NCBI GenBank assembly: GCA_009746045.1
Contig: RPFO01000667.1
Location: forward strand, 6,530,254-6,594,253
Direction of reading: 5' to 3'
DNA from: Mesostigma viride
Lineage: Eukaryota; Streptophyta; Mesostigmatophyceae; Mesostigmatales; Mesostigmataceae
Length of the DNA stretch: 64,000 bases
In this document: positions 46,779 through 55,700 of the stretch, one piece after another
How the letters are laid out: every line of letters begins with the position of its first letter
Position numbering within the stretch: the first letter of the stretch is position 1
The notes under the pieces: model-generated
Told to the model about the DNA's origin: nothing
What the model saw: only the letters and a program-made list of their open reading frames with translations
The model's database searches: none
Made by a program: the position numbers and the translations under genes

Positions 46779-49700
46779 TATGTGTGTGTGTGTGCGTGTG
46801 TGCGTGTGTGTGTGCATGTGTGTGTGTGTGTTTCGCAACAGCCACGAGAGCAGTTGCGGGCGCGGTGACGGGAGCGAGAGTGGCAGTTCCGCGAGGGGTT
46901 TTGGGAAACGTCGGAATTTCGGAACGTTGGAATCCCCCGAGAAATAACGCAATTAATTATATACTAATCGTGAACATCGTGACAATGGGCTGCAATTATC
47001 GCAGATGTCAAAAACATACTCCAAGGTGGCATGATGGTGGTGTTGAGGAACACAACAGTGAAAGCCCAGCTATTGAGGATTACCATTCCTGCAGTACATC
47101 ACATCATTGGATCCCATCCATTGATAGGGCCCGAGGGGATGTAGAGCAGGTAACACGGGTGATACCCACACATTAAACACGCGGACAAGATAACGGCAGG
47201 CTCGAGCTACCATGGTCCGGATTCTCCCGATTTCTGGCCTGCGCTGGTTGTCTCCTTGACATTACCCTGGACTGGAACCCACGCCTCCCTGACCTAATCA
47301 TATAATCACACGAGATTCACGTGCCCACCTGGTCCGAAGTGGAGTAGCTGCCTACCTGGTCCGCATCGAAGTAGCTGACCCCAGCTTATGAGGAAAACTA
47401 GTCGATTGCGTCGCATCACACAACATCGATGTTCCACCTGGTCCGAGGCGAGGCAGCTGCATGTCACTCGCTACAAACAGATCGGTTATGTGATACGCGG
47501 ATGCCCCCACCCTACGAAAAACGACTAGTATGCCCCCACCCTACGAAAAACGACTAGTATGCCCCAACCCCACGAAAACCACTAGGATGCCCCCACCCCA
47601 CGAAAACGACAAGGATGCCCCCACCCTACGAAAACGACTAGTATGCCCCCACCCTACGAAAACGACTAGTATGCCCCCACCCTACGAAAACCACTAGGAT
47701 GCCCCCACCCTACCAAAACGACTAGGATGCCCCCACCCTACGAAAACCACTAGTATGCCCCCACCCTACGAAAACGACTAGGATGCCCCCACCCTACGAA
47801 AACGACTAGGATGCCCCCACCCTACGAAAACGACTAGGATGCCCCCACCCTACGAAAACGACTAGGATGCCCCCACCCTACGAAAACGACTAGAATGCCC
47901 CCACCCTAAGAAAGCTGATCTCATCCGGTCCGAGCAGAAATGACTGCCCTGAGCCCGTTGCTCAAACTAATTGATTCAGCAAACACACACACACACACAC
48001 AAAATACACACACGCAATAAACTAATTTACTCAGTGCATTTAATAAAATGCCGCTGATTGGCCCACCTGGTCCGAGCCGAAGCAGCTGCCTGTCACTAAT
48101 CGCGCAAAATAAATTATTACGTCGTATCCACACAAGATATAAAAAAATAAAAGATATAAAAATAGATTTTAAAAATATTGATACAATATACAGGTACACA
48201 ATACATAGATACATAAAAAAGAGCTCACCTGGTCGGAGGTGAAGTAGCTGGGTGCGTTCTCCTTGTGGAGCTCAATGAGGGGCACGATGCTGGCGTCTGC
48301 GACCAGGAGGGCCCTCACCCGTGCGCCCACAGAAGGTGACACGGCCATCATGGCTGCAGCAGAGCCAGCAGGGAGTCATGGGGCCACAAGCACTTGGGTT
48401 GGTAAGAGCATTCGGGGTGGACATTCGGGGAGCGCTGTACCTATCCGATTAAATACATCTGATTGCTATCCGATTAGGTACATCTGATTGCTATCCGATT
48501 AGGTACATCTGATTGCTATCCGATTAGGTACATCTGATTGCTTAGTACAGACAAGCGGGGGTTTTCGCCCAGAGTGGTCGTGGCCTTGTCGCCTCTGTGA
48601 GCAGGTTGCAGATCATGGTCAGATGCTTTCAACCCTTTGTCTTCAATCAAGCCTTTGTGGGTAACAAGTGACTCTCCCAACAAAGGCAGGTAAACGGACA
48701 AAAACGTCCAACCAATGGGATGGGAAATACAGATGAGGTAGAGATACTTTGGCCGGGAGCTCGACGCCCTTCCATTAAGAGACAAATTAATTGGGATGCA
48801 AATTAATTGTGAGTAAGATGTGAGTGGCAAATTAATTGGGAGTAAGATGCTTGTGCTTCGGCATGAACAGGCTCCCAAAATATGCACGCCAAGAAAGGCG
48901 CGTGAGAGTCGCAAAGTCGCACCTGCCAGGGCGCCGCATGCCTGCCGCTGGAGCTCGAAATAGCGCGTGTTGGCTGCCAGGCTGAGCAGCCGGTCGACCG
49001 ATCCGGCATCCACCAGGCCTTCCACCAGGTAGCTCACACTGTCTGGGCTGCCCTCGGCATCCGCGCAGATGCCAGCAACCAGCTTGGCGCACGCGGTCTG
49101 CGGGCGCATCATGGCCGGGCATGCAGCAGGCAGCAATTGTGCGGGTGAGCATGGTGGGCATGGAGTTACGGTGAATCGATGCACTATGGCTTCCCAAGGC
49201 AAACCCCTACCAGCATGTTGTGTTTACGTTATGGCACAGCGAGCTATGGACAGCATGGTGGGGGGGACAGCATGGTGCGCAAGCAGCAGGCAGCCCTTGC
49301 ACAGGTGGGCTTCGTGCGGCTTGCGGCAAGTGCGGAGTTCAACGAGGGGTCCCACTAGCATAGCCTAGGGCGGCTTCCACGGTTGGAGTCTCATTGATCC
49401 ATAAAACGTGAATAATTTTTTTTTTCGGGAAAGGGATGGGGCGTCGTGTGGTGAAGATGCACGTAAAACACGAAGGGGGCGCCCCATAAATTTGTCACTA
49501 CCAGACCTGTGCCAGAAACGATCACAGGTTTCCGGATGACGAGGGGAAAAACAGAAACAGTGGCAATTTTTGTCCAGCAAGGGAACTGGTTTCCCATTCG
49601 GAAACAGGTTTTGTAAACATAAACGGACGGTTAAGTGGACATGCGTAAGCACCTCATTACAGAAGGAAAGGAGACGCCCACAACAATTCCGATGACGACA

Positions 49701-52700
49701 CTACCCATGACACATGCATCCAAATGTTCTAAACTGTTGAGCTAGTCAAACTATAAAAGCGGCAACCATGCGCTTGCCACCTTGGGCATCGGCCTCTCAC
49801 GTCTCTCCAGCCTCCCTCGTCTTTCTAGTATCCCCAGTCTCTGAACTCCACCCTACTCTGAAAGTCCTTCTCTGAAAGTCCTTAAGGTCTCTTGGTCTCT
49901 CTAGTCTTCCTCATCCATCGAGTACCCCCAGCCTGTCCAGTCTCTCTACTCCCTCTAACAACTCTAACAACTAACAACTAACAACTAACAACTAACAACT
50001 AACAACTAACAACTAACAACTAACAACTAACAACTAACAACTAACAACTAACAACTAACAACTAACAACTAACAACTAACAACTAACAACTAACAACTAA
50101 CAACTAACAACTAACAACTAACAACTAACAACTAACAACTAACAACTAACAACTAACAACTAACAACTAACAACTAACAACTAACAACTAACAACTAACA
50201 ACTAACAACTAACAACTAACAACTAACAACTAACAACTAACAACTAACAACTAACAACTAACAACTAACAACTAACAACTAACAACTAACAACTAACAAC
50301 TAACAACTAACAACTAACAACTAACAACTAACAACTAACAACTAACAACTAACAACTAACAACTAACAACTAACAACTAACAACTAACAACTAACAACTA
50401 ACAACTAACAACTAACAACTAACAACTAACAACTAACAACTAACAACTAACAACTAACAACTAACAACTAACAACTAACAACTAACAACTAACAACTAAC
50501 AACTAACAACTAACAACTAACAACTAACAACTAACAACTAACAACTAACAACTAACAACTAACAACTAACAACTAACAACTAACAACTAACAACTAACAA
50601 CTAACAACTAACAACTAACAACTAACAACTAACAACTAACAACTAACAACTAACAACTAACAACTAACAACTAACAACTAACAACTAACAACTAACAACT
50701 AACAACTAACAACTAACAACTAACAACTAACAACTAACAACTAACAACTAACAACTAACAACTAACAACTAACAACTAACAACTAACAACTAACAACTAA
50801 CAACTAACAACTAACAACTAACAACTAACAACTAACAACTAACAACTAACAACTAACAACTAACAACTAACAACTAACAACTAACAACTAACAACTAACA
50901 ACTAACAACTAACAACTAACAACTAACAACTAACAACTAACAACTAACAACTAACAACTAACAACTAACAACTAACAACTAACAACTAACAACTAACAAC
51001 TAACAACTAACAACTAACAACTAACAACTAACAACTAACAACTAACAACTAACAACTAACAACTAACAACTAACAACTAACAACTAACAACTAACAACTA
51101 ACAACTAACAACTAACAACTAACAACTAACAACTAACAACTAACAACTAACAACTAACAACTAACAACTAACAACTAACAACTAACAACTAACAACTAAC
51201 AACTAACAACTAACAACTAACAACTAACAACTAACAACTAACAACTAACAACTAACAACTAACAACTAACAACTAACAACTAACAACTAACAACTAACAA
51301 CTAACAACTAACAACTAACAACTAACAACTAACAACTAACAACTAACAACTAACAACTAACAACTAACAACTAACAACTAACAACTAACAACTAACAACT
51401 CTAACGACTCCAGTCTCTCCTTATTTTGTCACCCCCCTCCCACCCTGCGCCAACCTGCTGCAGCAGAATCGGGTGCACCGCGGCACGCTGCCCCGGCGCT
51501 TTACTGTCAGTGCTCTGCTCCTTGGCGCGCCGAAGGATGTCCCCCACCGTCGCACTGATCGCGTTGGCCTTGGGCCGGTGCTCCGTGCCGGACACCAGGC
51601 TCGCATCATCCAACGCAAACACAGCAATTAGCTCGGAGAGAAGCTTGGCGTCGCCCTCTGTCGGTCAATGGGTTGAGAGTGTACGGTTTGAGGCACAGTT
51701 ATAGTACATCGAAATGACGTTTGTGTATGGGTTTAGAATTTGGGTTTTGTGTTTATGTAGGCTTAGGGTTTAGATTCTACGCCTTAGTATCTTAAGGTTA
51801 AGAATAAGCAGCATTAAAGTAAGCAGCATTTAAGGCATATAACTTTTTGTTTACTAGTTTGGCGGGCGCCAAGCATAAAATAGGGGTAGGCCAGGGAAGC
51901 GGGGAGTCATAGTACAAAGGGGGGGAAAAAGCTGACGATCGGAATCCTCAAGAGAGGACGAGGCAAGTCCATGCCATTTTGCCGTCAACACTCGTGGCCC
52001 ACAAAGTAGGTAATGCCAGGAGGGCTACCAGGTCAGGCATTAGTTGATTAAGAGCATGTGACTGTGTCACATGGGTACCAATAAAGCAACCTTCCACCCC
52101 TATACACAACGAGGAGGTCAGGCATGAACGGGAAGGCAAGGCATGACATGGTCAGAGGCAGCGTGAAGGAAGCCTTGTTGAGCTCCACATGTTGGAAAAC
52201 GTACCAGGGAATTTCCGGTACATCTTCGCCGTCTCTGAGGCCTCGTATTGTACCTGCGGGTGGCCGCATAGACAACATTTTGGTGGTCAGGCAGAACACA
52301 GCAAGGAGATACTGACGAAGTGTAGAATTGGAAGGGATGAAAATGGGTCGAAAAATAAAGAAATCCGCCCTGGATGGCAGCAGCACGCTGTTATACCTGA
52401 CAGCCAACCGCGATCTGCTACACGAGAAGCAGGAAAGGGCAAGCAGGATTCCTCCCACTTGCATACTTCATACGCATCCTAACAGCGGCCTTGGTCAGGC
52501 TTAGTCCTGCTCTCGCCTCAACCGACAACCATGTTAGCGCAAACGTATAAATTGGATGCGCCGTCATCAGATCTGTAAGTCAGGAATTGTGGCAGGCGTG
52601 CAATATTAAGAATACGTTAATCATATTAAATAATGAACACCTGCCACAATTCCTGACATGCAAAACAAAGCTTGCTGGCAAACCCAGATCTTGCACCGCA

Positions 52701-55700
52701 ACCGCGACGGTCTCGGGCCACCATCCCCCACGGCTTACGTTTGGCAGGGCAACCAACCCAAGTGAACACTTACTACACCACGAAAAGAATTCCACACACA
52801 CACACACACATCACATTTCGAGGAATTCCCCAGCTGCGAGGGTCCCAAACACGCATCGATTCCTTGTCTTGCTGCGAACCAAAAAGTGCGCAACGTCAAC
52901 CGCTTCATCGTCGTATCGACTCCACACCTTTATTGTACTCCACACGTTTCTACTCTACACTTTTATGCTCCACACGTTTATTATACTCCACACGTTTCTA
53001 CTCCACACTTTTATGCTCCACACGTTTATTATACTCCACACGTTTCTACTCCACACTTTTATGCTCCACACGTTTATTATACTCCACACGTTTCTACTCC
53101 ACACTTTTATGCTCCACACGTTTATTATACTCCACACGTTTATTTTACTCAGGTTTCTACTCCACGCGTTTCTACTCCACACCTTTATTATACTCCACAC
53201 CCTCATACTCCACACTCTCTTACTCCACACTCTCATACTCCACACGTTTATACTCCTGTGTGCACTTCTAGTAGCGGTCACATATCCCAGATGGAACACG
53301 TCCTGCACATACCAGGAAGTCGACCGACTTCATCATCTGAATGGCGAGGGTGATGGCGCGCTGGATGAGCTGCGGGTGGACGTCCCCGTACGACTCGGTC
53401 ACCATGCGACGCGCCCCTTGCGCGCCAAGGCACTGCGCGGTGGGGACCCCGCAGCCCATGCGGCCCACCAGCGCGAGGGCGACGTCGGCGACAAATCGAG
53501 GGTTGCCGCGGCCCAGGGACATGAGCAGCTCTTGACACGCTTGTCGGCCAGATTGCTCCGCCTCGGGTAGTTCCATGTAGTCGGCCAGCGTCTGTAGGCA
53601 GGGCACGGATGGAGTAAGGAGTTAAACATTGTTGAAAGATGGTAACAAAAAGTGTTCATAAAGAAGCGCTATGCTGTTTTCAGAAGATTGAGCATGGTTT
53701 AGCCAGCATCGGTGGGAAGGGAATGGATATCAATTTAAGAAAAAAAATTATAACTGGCTGGATCGCGCGGGATCGGTTTAGTCTGGTTTGGTTTGGTGGG
53801 TTTGGGCTGGGGTGGTCGAGTTTGTTTTGGTTGTTGTTTCATGAAAATGGGTTGTGCAAAACGTTGTTTTGTTTCAAAATGTTGTTTCTCCGATGCTCCT
53901 TCGATGTCTTGTGAACATGGGTTGTGGATCGTGCATTGTTGGCCAGTGACCAGAGGCAGGGATCCACACCGTGGCTCGCGATGTAGCATTACCAATAGGC
54001 GATTTGCCTATTCTAGCGCTATGCCACCAGTAGGTTGGTCTGCCAAGAGGTCATGAGCAGCGGAAACGGATGCAGTCAGGGCGTGGTATGCAGTCCCCAA
54101 ACACACCTGATCGTTGCAAACACACCTGATTGCTACAAACATACATGATTGCCGCAAACACAAATAATTGCTGCGAACACACCTGCTTGCTGCGAGCAGA
54201 CCTGATTGCTGCAAACATACCTGGTTGCTGCAAACACAATTAATGGCTGCAAACACAATTGATTGGTTCAAGCACACCTTATTTCTGCAAACATACCAGA
54301 TTGCTGCAAACACGATTCATTGATGCAAACACAACTGATTGGTGCAAACACGCCTTATTGCTGCTGTGCTCGTGCGTCCAAATCGCGACCAAACCGCGTC
54401 CACCTGTGCGCACATACGTGGCTCACCTGGGTACTGCTTCAATACACCCACAAACGTGCTATAAAGCCACAAACTTTACCCACCCACTAGCATGCTATTA
54501 TACTCGCACATGTGTGGTCCACTCACCTGTACGCTGTTGTGCTCGCACATGAGCTCCTTATACTGGCGCCCCGCGTCGGCAATTGAAGCAAGCAGCGTGA
54601 GCGCGTGGCGCTTGTCGCCCTGCGGCAGCTCACGGTGGGCCAGCAGGTCCAGCACCGCGATGATGCCACCCACCTCCACAAACTCGGTCAGGTAGTTGCT
54701 GCCGCTCGAAGCTGCGGGGTAGTTGGGGGGGGAGAGGGGACAGGAGGGCACACGGTGAGTGAGCAGGGGAGAGAGCAGGTGACTGTGTGGGGGAAAGATC
54801 ATGAAAGAATCAAGGGGAGAATTCAGAGTGCAGGGGAGCAATCACAGGAGGATGCAGAGGAGTGTGCAGGAGAGGGAAGGAAAGAGGCCAGGGGAGAGGG
54901 GCGCAGGGAAGTTTCTACACGTGGCAGATGTCGACAAGAGAACCAGTCAAGCCACACGGCAAGAGAGGGGCCGGGGAAGAAAAGCATACCAGAATCGAGA
55001 CAGTGCTCATGCAGCTCTTTCTAGACACGGATTTCCCTCTGCCAGGGACTTCCGCACTTGAACTATCATCTGTGCAGTGACTTTGGTATCTTGGGCACAG
55101 CGGCACTGAGTGTGCATGATTGTGGGGGATGAGTGGGGATAGGGGGAGGTTGTGGGCAATTTCCCAAGTCATGACCCCCGGATCGGACAAAAATCTTGGT
55201 GCTGCCAAAACTTTCTGGCGAGAAAATGATGCCGCATGGTACCAAGGAAGTGCACCTCACTATGTCAAGAACCGCGCAACGTGATGGGCGTAGGGCTAGG
55301 CTTCTTAGGGGTCGGAGGCCACCCCTCGGAAAAGGGCTAAATACCCCGACTTCCAGGTACAGGGCTGAAACCCCTCACTTACATTTACCGATTTACAATG
55401 CCTACGCTTGGCCCCCTAACAAAGGGGAGATGATTCAAAACTATTCTATCAAGGAGACAACCAGCTTCTATTATTACATTCAGCTCGATCAAGAGACAGG
55501 GCAAGGAAAAATCTCTGTGAGCGTATCTGCAGATATGCCAGGAAATCCTGGTGGGGCGATACCATGGAGGCCTTTTACTTACCTACATCCACCTGTGGTG
55601 GGATGGTGTCAAGTTATTCGGTAACTTGCCTGATATGAATATGTTGATGGCCTGTAGCATGTTGGTCGTTGGCAGTCCCGACGTGTAGGTCAGACGTAGC

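Noticed and set aside
47496-47915. CRISPR-like direct repeats
   Set aside because: Units are contiguous 28-mers without unique spacers, in an intron of a eukaryotic gene.
49964-51400. Interstitial telomere
   Set aside because: The heptamer AACTAAC/GTTAGTT is not a known telomere unit and has no GGG; left only as an unusual array.
52587-53570. 327-codon plus-strand ORF
   Set aside because: Most of it is a tandem array (HTFLLHTF); the rest is antisense to ARMH1-like exon 5.
55196-55624. 142-codon plus-strand ORF in ARMH1-like intron 3
   Set aside because: No domain, no splice context; its end overlaps the GC donor region of exon 3.
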